This document shows positions 7,620 to 16,251 of a DNA stretch of 64,000 nt, piece after piece. Position 1 is the stretch's first letter; every line of letters begins with the position of its first letter. The stretch comes from GCA-2733415 sp049614485 (lineage in GTDB: Bacteria; Bacteroidota; Bacteroidia; Flavobacteriales; Flavobacteriaceae): contig JBMZDR010000007.1 of assembly GCA_049614485.1 (NCBI GenBank), positions 1-64,000 of the forward strand. The letters run 5' to 3'. The notes below the pieces were generated by a model. It was not told where the DNA came from. It did no database searches and saw only the letters and a program-made list of their open reading frames with translations. Both the position numbers and the translations under genes were made by a program.

Positions 7620-10600
7620 ATGAATACTCGAATATTATGCTTACTTATGTTTTCTTGTTTTCTTGGGTTTTCACAAGAAAATAACTCTAATCGTGTGCAA
7701 AAAAAAATACGCGTTTCAGATAGTATTTTAGTAGATTCTGTAAGCATCACACCCTTTCAATTTAAAGTTTTAGACAAGAATTTAAAACCCATTGACTCTA
7801 CACATTACACAATCGATTTCGGAAAAAGTGTGCTTAGATTAAAAGACACCACTGAAATTCTTACAGATTCTATCTATATTCATTATACCAAATACCCTGA
7901 GTTTGTTACCAAAAAATATTTCTTATTTGATGAAAGCATCATTGTAGAAAACACCAAAAACACAGATAAGTTGTATAGTTTAGGTCAATCAAACACCAAA
8001 CGAAACTATACTCCATTTGATGGCTTAGAAACTTCTGGGAGTATTTCACGAGGCATCTCTGTTGGGAACAACCAAAACTCCGTATTAAACTCTGAGCTAG
8101 ATTTACAAATCTCTGGAAAAATATCAGATAACATTTCATTACGTGCCTCTTTACAAGATTCAAACATTCCTTTACAAGAAGGTGGCTATTCTCAGAAAAT
8201 TAATGAGTTCGATCAAGTATTTGTAGAGCTTTTTAGTGATAACTGGCTCTTAAGAGCTGGAGATGTCAACTTAGAAAACACCACGTCATACTTTGGACGA
8301 TTCAACAAAAAAGTGCAAGGACTATATGCTACAGGAACCATAGAACGTGATAGTAGTTCATCAACTGCTTTTGTATCTGGAGCATTGGTAAGAGGACAAT
8401 ATGCAAAAAGTACGTTTCAAGGGCAAGAAGGTAACCAAGGGCCATATAAGTTAGCTGGTGCAAACGGTGAATTGTACGTATTATTAGTTTCTGGTAGTGA
8501 AACGGTTTATGTAAATGGACTGCCCGTAAAACGAGGTGAAAACAACGATTATATTATCGACTATAATGCTGGTGAACTAATATTTAATGCCACCTACCCT
8601 ATAACTTCAGAAATGAGAGTTACAGTAGAATATCAATATAGTGATCGTAATTACAGTAGGATAATTGCCTACGGTGGTGGGGAACATCAAGACAAAAACT
8701 TCAGCATTAATGCACATGTGTATTCTGAAAACGATGCTAAAAATCAGCCATTACAGCAAAGTTTATCTGATGAACAAGTCGCTATTTTACAAGCAGCAGG
8801 TAATGACACAACTTTAATGACTGCGCCTTCTGCTGTTCCAGAAGCCTATTCCGAAAATAGAATTCTCTATAAAAAAGAACTTATCAGTGGTGTTGAAGCC
8901 TTTGTGTTTTCAAATGACCCTAACGATGAACTATTTCAAGTCAACTTTAGTTTAATAGGAGAAAATCAAGGAGATTATATCATAACCAATAGTGACGCCA
9001 TTAGCAACATTTATGAATACGTTGCGCCTATTGGTGGAGTTCCTCAAGGGAATTTCCAGCCAATTATACAATTGATTGCCCCAACAAAATTACAAATGGC
9101 CGTGATTGATGCGAGTTTTAAACCTAACGACAAAACAGAAATTGATTTTGAATTAGCAGGAAGCAAAAACGACCTCAACTTATTTTCATCAATTGATGAT
9201 GAAAACAACAATGGTTTTGCAGGGAAATTAACAGTGAAAAGACACATCATTAAAAGAGATAGCGCTTGGAATTTAAATGCGTTTATTGATACAGATTATA
9301 TTGATAAGAACTTCAAAACTGTTGAACGTTTGTATCGCGTTGAATTTGATAGAGATTGGAATTTAGAAAACCCACTGGGCAATCAGAATATTATAAGCTC
9401 TGGGCTTTCTTACAATCATTATAAAAAAGGGTATATCAATTATGCTTTTGAACATTTAGAGTTTTCTGAAAACTATAATGGAAACCGACATGTCCTAACA
9501 AATGATTTACGTTTAAATAAATTTCAAATTGCATCAAACTCAAGTATTCTAAAAAACACCTCTGAAAATTATAATTCAAAGTTTTTAAGAGTTTCAGCAC
9601 GATTGTTATACAGTTTAAAAAATGGATGGATTGGAACAAAAACTAGTCTTGAAAATAACCAACAAGAAGATAAAACCACCAAGTTATTAACTGGTTTCAG
9701 TCAGAAATACAATGCATATGAAGTATTTACTGGTATTGGAGATAGTACCGCTATTTTTGCAGAGGTAGGGTATAAATATCGTGTCAATGACAGTTTAAAA
9801 AGCGGCGCACTTGAACGAGTAAATAATTCTAACACCTATTATTTAAAGTCTCGAATTTTAAATAGCCCACAATCAAAATTGAGCTTGCATGCCAATTACA
9901 GAACATTACATCATGAAGACAGCACCATTGAAAACGAAGAATCTTTAAACTCTCGTCTGTTATATAGTCAATCGTTTTTTAAGCAATTTTTACAATTAAA
10001 CACTGCTTTTGAAGTTAATTCTGGTGTTGTTCCACAACAGGATTTCACTTATGTAGCTGTTGATGAAGGACAAGGGTACTACACATGGATTGATTATAAT
10101 AATAATGACATTCAAGAACTTAACGAGTTTGAAATTGCTCAGTTTCAAGATCAAGCAAATTTTGTTAAAATTCTACTCCCAAATCAAGTGTTCATAAAAA
10201 CACAACAAAATAAACTAAGCACATCTCTACACATAAATCCTAAATTATGGGTTGATTCTGACAATGGATTTAAAAAAGTATTGTCTCATTTTTCAAATCA
10301 AACCTCTTTATTAATTGATAAAAAAACAACGCGAGATGGCGCATTTAAGTTTAATATTTTCACCCCTGAAGGAGATGATTTACGTACTATAAACTCAAGT
10401 TTCAAAAACACGTTCTATTTTAATAGAGGGAAACAACGTTACTCAACTTCTTACACCTATTTACAAAACAGAAGTCGGAATATTTTAAGTATCGGTTTTC
10501 AAGAAAATAAATCGAAAAATCAACAATTACTGTTTATACATAAAGTATTAAATACATGGTTGTTTGAATTGAGAAATGATTTAGGTTCTACTGACAATGC

Positions 10601-11033
10601 TTCGGAAAACTTTAGTGCTAACAATTATGAATTGAATCATTGGAGTACAAATCCGAAAATTTCATTTTTAGCATCTGCAAACACAAAACTAGATGCCTTT
10701 TATAAATATTCTGTGCAAGAAAACACTATTGGCGCATTAGAAAACTTAGAGCAACAACGTATGGGAGTGTCTTTTTCTGTTGCTAAAAAAGATAAAATTT
10801 CTTTAAACGGTGAGTTTAACTATTACATCAATGATTTTACAGGGAGTTCTTTTTCTCCTGTAGCCTATCAAATGTTAGAAGGTTTGGAGAAAGGCAAAAA
10901 CCTAACTTGGAACGCCTTTGTTCAAAAACGAATTACAAAATTTTTAGATTTAAACATCTCGTATTTCGGGAGAAAAGGAGAAGCCTCAAAAACCATTCAT
11001 AATGGTAATATTCAACTGAAAGCATTCTTCTAA
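7620..11033 (+). CDS. Large outer-membrane beta-barrel protein of unknown function
   Basis: This 1137-residue protein has a signal peptide ending near GFSQ. I take the ATG at 7620; a GTG two codons upstream is the only alternative. After a short N-terminal domain come many amphipathic strands rich in Asn, Ser, Tyr and Phe, with alternating hydrophobic residues and an aromatic C-terminus (LKAFF), as expected for an outer-membrane barrel. A conserved-looking block near residues 280-340 contains VYVNGLPVKRGENNDY and MRVTVEYQYSDRNYSR, resembling a small beta-sandwich domain. There is no TonB plug or SusC motif. I know similar large proteins in Bacteroidota but no assigned role. It is monocistronic, with its own terminator. 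Confidence 0.72.
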   Translation: MNTRILCLLMFSCFLGFSQENNSNRVQKKIRVSDSILVDSVSITPFQFKVLDKNLKPIDSTHYTIDFGKSVLRLKDTTEILTDSIYIHYTKYPEFVTKKYFLFDESIIVENTKNTDKLYSLGQSNTKRNYTPFDGLETSGSISRGISVGNNQNSVLNSELDLQISGKISDNISLRASLQDSNIPLQEGGYSQKINEFDQVFVELFSDNWLLRAGDVNLENTTSYFGRFNKKVQGLYATGTIERDSSSSTAFVSGALVRGQYAKSTFQGQEGNQGPYKLAGANGELYVLLVSGSETVYVNGLPVKRGENNDYIIDYNAGELIFNATYPITSEMRVTVEYQYSDRNYSRIIAYGGGEHQDKNFSINAHVYSENDAKNQPLQQSLSDEQVAILQAAGNDTTLMTAPSAVPEAYSENRILYKKELISGVEAFVFSNDPNDELFQVNFSLIGENQGDYIITNSDAISNIYEYVAPIGGVPQGNFQPIIQLIAPTKLQMAVIDASFKPNDKTEIDFELAGSKNDLNLFSSIDDENNNGFAGKLTVKRHIIKRDSAWNLNAFIDTDYIDKNFKTVERLYRVEFDRDWNLENPLGNQNIISSGLSYNHYKKGYINYAFEHLEFSENYNGNRHVLTNDLRLNKFQIASNSSILKNTSENYNSKFLRVSARLLYSLKNGWIGTKTSLENNQQEDKTTKLLTGFSQKYNAYEVFTGIGDSTAIFAEVGYKYRVNDSLKSGALERVNNSNTYYLKSRILNSPQSKLSLHANYRTLHHEDSTIENEESLNSRLLYSQSFFKQFLQLNTAFEVNSGVVPQQDFTYVAVDEGQGYYTWIDYNNNDIQELNEFEIAQFQDQANFVKILLPNQVFIKTQQNKLSTSLHINPKLWVDSDNGFKKVLSHFSNQTSLLIDKKTTRDGAFKFNIFTPEGDDLRTINSSFKNTFYFNRGKQRYSTSYTYLQNRSRNILSIGFQENKSKNQQLLFIHKVLNTWLFELRNDLGSTDNASENFSANNYELNHWSTNPKISFLASANTKLDAFYKYSVQENTIGALENLEQQRMGVSFSVAKKDKISLNGEFNYYINDFTGSSFSPVAYQMLEGLEKGKNLTWNAFVQKRITKFLDLNISYFGRKGEASKTIHNGNIQLKAFF

Positions 11034-11043
11034 GTTCGAATTA

Positions 11044-11080
11044 AAACAAAAAAGAGCGACCATAATAGTCGCTCTTTTTA
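11044..11080. terminator. Bidirectional terminator between the large OMP and glyS
   Basis: The stem is AAAAAGAGCGAC pairing with GTCGCTCTTTTT around a seven-base loop, with A-run and T-run on either side. It can end both the plus-strand barrel gene and the minus-strand glyS, which converge here. Confidence 0.85.
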
Positions 11081-11097
11081 TATCGTATTTGGTTAAA

Positions 11098-12639
11098 CTA
11101 CATTCTAGTTAACCAATTTTTCATATTCACTTCTTGGTCAATAATAGATTTTAATTCTTCTATTTTAACACGCTTTTGTTCCATCGTATCTCTATGACGG
11201 ATAGTCACCATGTTATCTTCTAAAGTATCGTGATCTACAGTAATACAGAATGGTGTTCCTGCAGCATCTTGACGACGGTAACGCTTACCAACAGCATCTT
11301 TTTCATCATAGATAACATTGAAATCCCATTTTAAATCAGCTACAATTTGTTTCGCAACTTCTGGCAAACCATCTTTTTTAACTAATGGAAATACCGCTGC
11401 TTTTGTTGGCGCTAAAACTGCTGGTAACTTCAACACTGTACGCGAGGTTCCGTTTTCTAATTCTTCTTCTTGTAAAGATTTAGAAAATACTGCTAAAAAC
11501 ATACGGTCTAAACCTATGGATGTTTCTACAACATAAGGTGTATAACTCTCGTTAATTTCCGGATCGAAATATTGTAATTTTTTCCCTGAGTGTTCTTCAT
11601 GAGCTTTCAAATCGAAATCTGTTCTTGAGTGAATTCCTTCTAATTCTTTGAATCCGAATGGGAAGTTGAACTCAATATCTGAAGCAGCATCAGCATAATG
11701 TGCTAATTTCTCATGGTCATGAAAGCGGTAATTTTCCTCTCCTAAACCTAATGACTTATGCCATTTTAATCTCGTTTCTTTCCATTTTTCGTACCATTCT
11801 TTTTGAGTTCCAGGACGCACAAAAAATTGCATTTCCATTTGTTCAAACTCACGCATTCTGAAAATGAATTGTCTTGCAACAATCTCGTTTCTAAATGCTT
11901 TACCCGTTTGCGCAATACCAAAAGGAACTTTCATTCGTCCTGTTTTTTGCACATTAGCGAAGTTTACAAAAATACCTTGCGCTGTTTCCGGACGTAAATA
12001 TAAGTCCATTGCAGTGTCTGCAGAAGCCCCTAATTTTGTTCCGAACATCAAGTTAAATTGGCGTACCTCTGTCCAGTTTTTAGAACCCGAAACTGGACAA
12101 GCGATTCCTAATTCTTCAATAAAGGTTTTCACCTCATCTAATTTTTCTTCTTCTAATAAGCGTCCTAACTTATCTAAAAGCTCTTGCTTTTCAGCGCGAT
12201 ATTTTAACACTTTAGGGTTAGTAGCTTCAAATTCAGCTTTATCAAAAGCGTCTCCAAAACGCTTTTCTGCCTTCTTGATTTCCTTTTGCGCTTTAGTTTC
12301 TAATTTCTCTGCGAAATCTTCTACTAAAACATCAGCTCTATAACGTTTTTTAGAATCTTTATTATCTATTAACGGATCACTAAATGCATCAACATGCCCA
12401 GAGGCTTTCCAAGTAGTTGGGTGCATGAAAATTGCAGCATCAATACCAACAATATTATCGTGTAATTGTACCATTGATTTCCACCAATAATCTCTTATAT
12501 TTTTCTTTAATTCCGCACCATTTTGTGCGTAGTCATACACTGCACTCAACCCGTCATAAATCTCACTTGATTGAAATACATACCCATACTCTTTTGCATG
12601 AGCGACAACTTTTTTAAACTGATCTTCTTGTTTTGCCAT
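11098..12639 (-). CDS. glyS: Glycyl-tRNA synthetase, single-chain type
   Basis: A 513-residue class II aminoacyl-tRNA synthetase of the alpha2 (eukaryote/archaeal-like) type used by Bacteroidota, not the alpha2beta2 form. Visible signatures are YGYVFQSSEIYDGLSAVYD at the N-terminus, LMFGTKLG, LRPETAQGIFVNF, GIAQTGKAFRNE (motif 2), and TSIGLDRMFLAVF near the C-terminal anticodon-binding domain. I set the start at the ATG at 12639 (MAKQEDQ), because a frame-open extension of 26 residues upstream has no resemblance to the family and would include the promoter. It charges tRNA-Gly. A possible -7 box (TAATTTTG) lies at 12648-12655, very close to the start. Confidence 0.97.
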   Translation of the reverse strand: MAKQEDQFKKVVAHAKEYGYVFQSSEIYDGLSAVYDYAQNGAELKKNIRDYWWKSMVQLHDNIVGIDAAIFMHPTTWKASGHVDAFSDPLIDNKDSKKRYRADVLVEDFAEKLETKAQKEIKKAEKRFGDAFDKAEFEATNPKVLKYRAEKQELLDKLGRLLEEEKLDEVKTFIEELGIACPVSGSKNWTEVRQFNLMFGTKLGASADTAMDLYLRPETAQGIFVNFANVQKTGRMKVPFGIAQTGKAFRNEIVARQFIFRMREFEQMEMQFFVRPGTQKEWYEKWKETRLKWHKSLGLGEENYRFHDHEKLAHYADAASDIEFNFPFGFKELEGIHSRTDFDLKAHEEHSGKKLQYFDPEINESYTPYVVETSIGLDRMFLAVFSKSLQEEELENGTSRTVLKLPAVLAPTKAAVFPLVKKDGLPEVAKQIVADLKWDFNVIYDEKDAVGKRYRRQDAAGTPFCITVDHDTLEDNMVTIRHRDTMEQKRVKIEELKSIIDQEVNMKNWLTRM

Positions 12640-12854
12640 AATGGGCGCAAAATTACATAATTTATTGTATTTTAAACCCACCAGTGGGTTTAATTTCCTA
12701 AAGCTTGTTTCGGTCAAAAAACCATATTGTTAATACAGATTTCCTATGCATACACCGGCAATATTAACCTTGACTGAATTAAAAATAAACAAAAAAAAGA
12801 CCATCTACCTGTAATAAATATTGATTTGAGCCACTAAACAAGAAAAGACCCAAA

Positions 12855-13334
12855 GTGAGTAGCGATTTTTACACCACACAAATTTTACCATATGCCGCAA
12901 TTATCATCAAGATATGCAGAGCATATACAAACACTCAAGAGGATTTTGAAGATTATTACCAGGAAGTATGTTTGCAAATATGGCGGAGCAAAGATAACTT
13001 CAAAGAAGAATCTTCATGGTCAACTTGGATTTACAGATTAACATTAAATGTGTGTTTGACTTTTCTAAAAAAGAAGAAAAACAACTCACAAAACAACACT
13101 TCTGACCTATTACCTGACGAGGTATTAGTGGATAGTAAGGTGTTTACTGATGAATCATTAAGTCAATTGTATGATGCCATTAAGCAATTGTCTGAAATTG
13201 ACAGAGGAGTTATTTTATTGTATTTAGAAGAGAAGTCATACCAAGAAATCGCTGACATTATGGGAACCAATACTAACAATATTGGGGTGCGTATATCACG
13301 TATTAAAGAACGTTTGAAAAAAATCTTAAATTAG
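12855..13334 (+). CDS. ECF-type RNA polymerase sigma-70 factor
   Basis: A 159-residue sigma factor with only regions 2 and 4. Region 2 shows DFEDYYQEVCLQIW and STWIYRLTLNVCLTFLKKK; region 4 ends in YLEEKSYQEIADIMGTNTNN and VRISRIKERLKK, a helix-turn-helix. The start is a GTG at 12855; no ATG gives the complete region 2. It directs RNA polymerase to a specific regulon and should be held inactive by a partner. The next gene starts 5 bp after its stop and encodes a membrane protein, so the pair is translationally linked. The regulon is unknown. Confidence 0.92.
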   Translation: MSSDFYTTQILPYAAIIIKICRAYTNTQEDFEDYYQEVCLQIWRSKDNFKEESSWSTWIYRLTLNVCLTFLKKKKNNSQNNTSDLLPDEVLVDSKVFTDESLSQLYDAIKQLSEIDRGVILLYLEEKSYQEIADIMGTNTNNIGVRISRIKERLKKILN

Positions 13335-13339
13335 AAAAC

Positions 13340-13996
13340 ATGGAAAAATCAATAGAAACAATTTGGAAGGAAGGCTTCTTAAAAGATGATGCACTAGTAG
13401 CACCAAAATTAAATGATTTATACAATCAAAAATCAATCGATATCGTTGAAAAATTTAAACGCATGTATCGTATAAATATCATAGCGATTGGTCTATTTTC
13501 TGTTTTAATTATACCAGTTTCATATATCACAAAAATGATTTACATGGGAATTCCTGTCGCTATTCTTTTTATTACGATGACTTTTATAGCTCAAAAATTT
13601 AGTAAGCAACTACATAATATTAGCAAAAACAAAAGTAGTTACGACTATTTGAGTTCTTTTAACAAATGGGTGCAAGATATGATTGCAGTTAACTCAAAAT
13701 TATCGACTTTCATGTATCCTTATATATTTACGGCAATGGTGATAGGGTTTTGGTTTATTGACTTAAACGGAACTACTGGTGGAACGCTTTTTGTAAATGG
13801 ATTCATTTCTGAATTCCCAAACACTACACTTGTTAATGGATTTCCTATACTATTATTAATCCCGTACTTTATAAGTATTGGGATATTGGCGTTTTTCGGT
13901 GGAAGAATCGGTCGATGGGATATTAATCTTGTCTATGGTGGAATTTTATCACGCCTAAAAGATTTACTTTCTGACATGGAAGACTTAAAAAATTAG
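13340..13996 (+). CDS. Membrane protein coupled to the ECF sigma factor (possible anti-sigma)
   Basis: This 218-residue protein has a charged cytosolic N-terminus of about 45 residues, then two adjacent membrane helices (about 46-65 and 69-88), a charged stretch, two more hydrophobic segments (about 127-145 and 168-192), and a charged tail. There is no zinc-finger anti-sigma motif (HxxxCxxC), no FecR domain and no enzyme signature. Position directly behind a sigma gene, with the short cytosolic N-terminus, suggests that it binds and restrains the sigma factor. This is inference only. Similar sigma/membrane-protein pairs are frequent in Flavobacteriaceae, usually annotated as hypothetical. Confidence 0.7.
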   Translation: MEKSIETIWKEGFLKDDALVAPKLNDLYNQKSIDIVEKFKRMYRINIIAIGLFSVLIIPVSYITKMIYMGIPVAILFITMTFIAQKFSKQLHNISKNKSSYDYLSSFNKWVQDMIAVNSKLSTFMYPYIFTAMVIGFWFIDLNGTTGGTLFVNGFISEFPNTTLVNGFPILLLIPYFISIGILAFFGGRIGRWDINLVYGGILSRLKDLLSDMEDLKN

Positions 13997-14003
13997 TTTT
14001 ACA

Positions 14004-14035
14004 AAAAAAGCCGAAGTATAAACTTCGGCTTTTTT
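14004..14035. terminator. Bidirectional terminator between the sigma operon and the M13 peptidase
   Basis: The stem AGCCGAAGT pairs with ACTTCGGCT, flanked by A7 and T6 runs. It serves both the plus-strand sigma operon and the minus-strand peptidase gene. Confidence 0.88.
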
Positions 14036-14052
14036 GTTTTGGTCTATTTGAA

Positions 14053-16116
14053 TTACCAAATTTTCACACGGTCAGCTTCTGATAAATACATTCCGTCACC
14101 TTCTTTAATATCGAAGGCTTCGTAAAACGCTTCAACATTTTTTAAAGGCTGACCTGCTCTTACCATTCCTGGAGAGTGTGGGTCTGTTTTAATTTGGTTT
14201 TTTAAAGCTTCATCTCTGTACTTAGTTCTCCAAACTGTTGCCCAAGACATAAAGTAACGTTGTTCTGCAGTGTAACCATCTATCATATCTGGTTTCCCTT
14301 CTTCTTTAAAAAGCAATTGTAATGCGTCATACGCTACATTGACACCTCCTAAATCACCTATGTTTTCACCTAAAGTAAATGCACCGTTTATTTTTGTAGC
14401 AGGTAACACTTCAATATTAGAGTACTGACTTGCTAAAGAATCTCCTAAAGCTTTAAACTTTGTCGCATCTTCTTCTGTCCACCAGTTATTTAGGTTTCCA
14501 TCTTTATCAAAACGCGCTCCTGAATCATCAAAACTATGAGATATTTCATGACCAATTACAGCTCCAATTCCCCCATAATTTACAGCATCATCGGCATTAT
14601 AATCGTAGAACGGTGGCTGTAAAATTGCAGCAGGAAACACGATTTCATTGTATGATGGGTTAAAATAAGCGTTAACCGTTTGAGGCGCCATATGCCATTC
14701 CGTTTTATCAACTGGCTTATTTAACTTATCAATTGTCTTTTGAAAACTCCAAGCAGATGCATTTTGCATATTTTGGTAGTATGTGTTTTCTTTTGTGATG
14801 TTCAATGCCGAATAGTCTTTCCATTCATCTGGATAGCCAATTTTAACTGTTGTTGCTTTTAATTTTTCAACCGCTTTCAACTTTGTGTCGGCACTCATCC
14901 AAGATAATTTCTCAATTCTGTATTCAAAAGCTTTTAAAACGTTAGCAATCATTTTTTGAGCTTTCTCCTTTGCCGCAGGTGGAAATTTTTCAGACACGTA
15001 TAATTGTCCTAAAGCTTCTCCTAAAGTTCTATTGACTGTAGACAATGCTCTTTCATCTTGTGGACGTTGCTCTTTTGCTCCTTGTAAAGTTTTAGAGTAA
15101 AACTCCCAGTTGCTTTTTTCTAATTTTTCACTTAATTTACCAGCAGCACTGTTAAATACAGTCCATTTTAAATAAGCTTTCCAGTCTGCAATGTTGTTTT
15201 TTTGAAATACAGTATTCAATTCCTTGGTATACTTTAATTGACTGACAATTACTGTATCTAATTGCTTAATTCCTATTTCAGAAAAATAGGTTTTCCAATT
15301 GATGCTTGGCACCATTTTTTGTAAATCTGTTACTGCGGTTGGGTTATAACGTTTACGAGCGTCTCTACTTTCAACCTTATCCATTTTTGGTTCAGCTAAG
15401 GTTGTTTCAAAAGCTAAAATTTGTTTAGCGGTAGTAGTCGCTTCTTCTTCTGTTGCACCTATATACTGTAACATTTTAGCAACATGTGCTACATATTTTT
15501 TTCTTTTGTCTTTAGAATCCTCATCATCTTTTACATAATAATCTCTATCAGGTAACCCTAAACTTCCCGCACCTAAATACACAACGTTTTTATTACTATC
15601 CTTTGAATCTGCCCCAACATATGTACTAAAGAAGCCTCTTCCTCCTTTAGGAGCAGCTTCTGCTAAATACTGTTGCAATTCTGTAACAGATGTAATGGCA
15701 TCAATTTTTTCTAATTCAGGTAAAATTGGCGCTACGCCTTGCTTATTTCTATCTTCTAAATCTAAAATTGATTTATATAAACTTACTGCTTTTCCTTGAT
15801 CTGAGTTTGCATCAATTGAAGCGTCGTCCATAGATTTTTTTAAGATTTCAAGCACATCATGATCAGTCATTTTTCTTAACTCATCAAAACTTCCCCAACG
15901 TGTTCTGTCATCCGGAATTTCATTACTTTTCAGCCATTTTCCGTTTATAAATTGGAAAAAATTTTCTTTTGGACTTACAGATTTATCAATAAATTCTGTG
16001 TTGATTCCAATATTTTTAACTGGGTTTTCTTCAGATGTTTCTGCATTGTTTTTACAAGACACAAGGGCTAGTGATGTTGCCATCCCCATCCACATTATTT
16101 TTTTTACTCTTTTCAT
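14053..16116 (-). CDS. M13 family zinc metallopeptidase, lipoprotein
   Basis: A 687-residue neprilysin-like (PepO) endopeptidase. The N-terminus is a lipoprotein signal with LALVSC, so it is anchored in an envelope membrane. The zinc motif is in GAVIGHEISHSFDDSGARFD (HExxH) and the third ligand Glu is in GENIGDLGGVNVAYDA. NAYFNPSYNEIVFPAAILQPPFYD is the family substrate-binding segment. The N-terminal helical M13 domain covers about residues 45-440 and the catalytic domain the rest. It degrades peptides in the periplasm or at the surface. Full length for the family, with no neighbours sharing its strand closely. Confidence 0.96.
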   Translation of the reverse strand: MKRVKKIMWMGMATSLALVSCKNNAETSEENPVKNIGINTEFIDKSVSPKENFFQFINGKWLKSNEIPDDRTRWGSFDELRKMTDHDVLEILKKSMDDASIDANSDQGKAVSLYKSILDLEDRNKQGVAPILPELEKIDAITSVTELQQYLAEAAPKGGRGFFSTYVGADSKDSNKNVVYLGAGSLGLPDRDYYVKDDEDSKDKRKKYVAHVAKMLQYIGATEEEATTTAKQILAFETTLAEPKMDKVESRDARKRYNPTAVTDLQKMVPSINWKTYFSEIGIKQLDTVIVSQLKYTKELNTVFQKNNIADWKAYLKWTVFNSAAGKLSEKLEKSNWEFYSKTLQGAKEQRPQDERALSTVNRTLGEALGQLYVSEKFPPAAKEKAQKMIANVLKAFEYRIEKLSWMSADTKLKAVEKLKATTVKIGYPDEWKDYSALNITKENTYYQNMQNASAWSFQKTIDKLNKPVDKTEWHMAPQTVNAYFNPSYNEIVFPAAILQPPFYDYNADDAVNYGGIGAVIGHEISHSFDDSGARFDKDGNLNNWWTEEDATKFKALGDSLASQYSNIEVLPATKINGAFTLGENIGDLGGVNVAYDALQLLFKEEGKPDMIDGYTAEQRYFMSWATVWRTKYRDEALKNQIKTDPHSPGMVRAGQPLKNVEAFYEAFDIKEGDGMYLSEADRVKIW

Positions 16117-16251
16117 TTATAGAACGTTTTTTTGGGTTAATGCGAATATAAGTATTTTATAATTAATACTATAACGCTTAGTGTTCTCTAAAATAAACAT
16201 ATGAGTGTACCGACATTATTTAAAGTTACAATTCGTGATAGTGTAGAAGAA

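Noticed and set aside
11864..12343. A 159-codon frame on the plus strand inside glyS.
   Set aside because: It is antisense to strongly conserved glyS sequence and has no independent start signal or domain.
12640..12717. An N-terminal extension of glycyl-tRNA synthetase by 26 residues.
   Set aside because: The added residues do not resemble the family, and a candidate -7 box lies in this stretch; the ATG at 12639 starts the conserved sequence.
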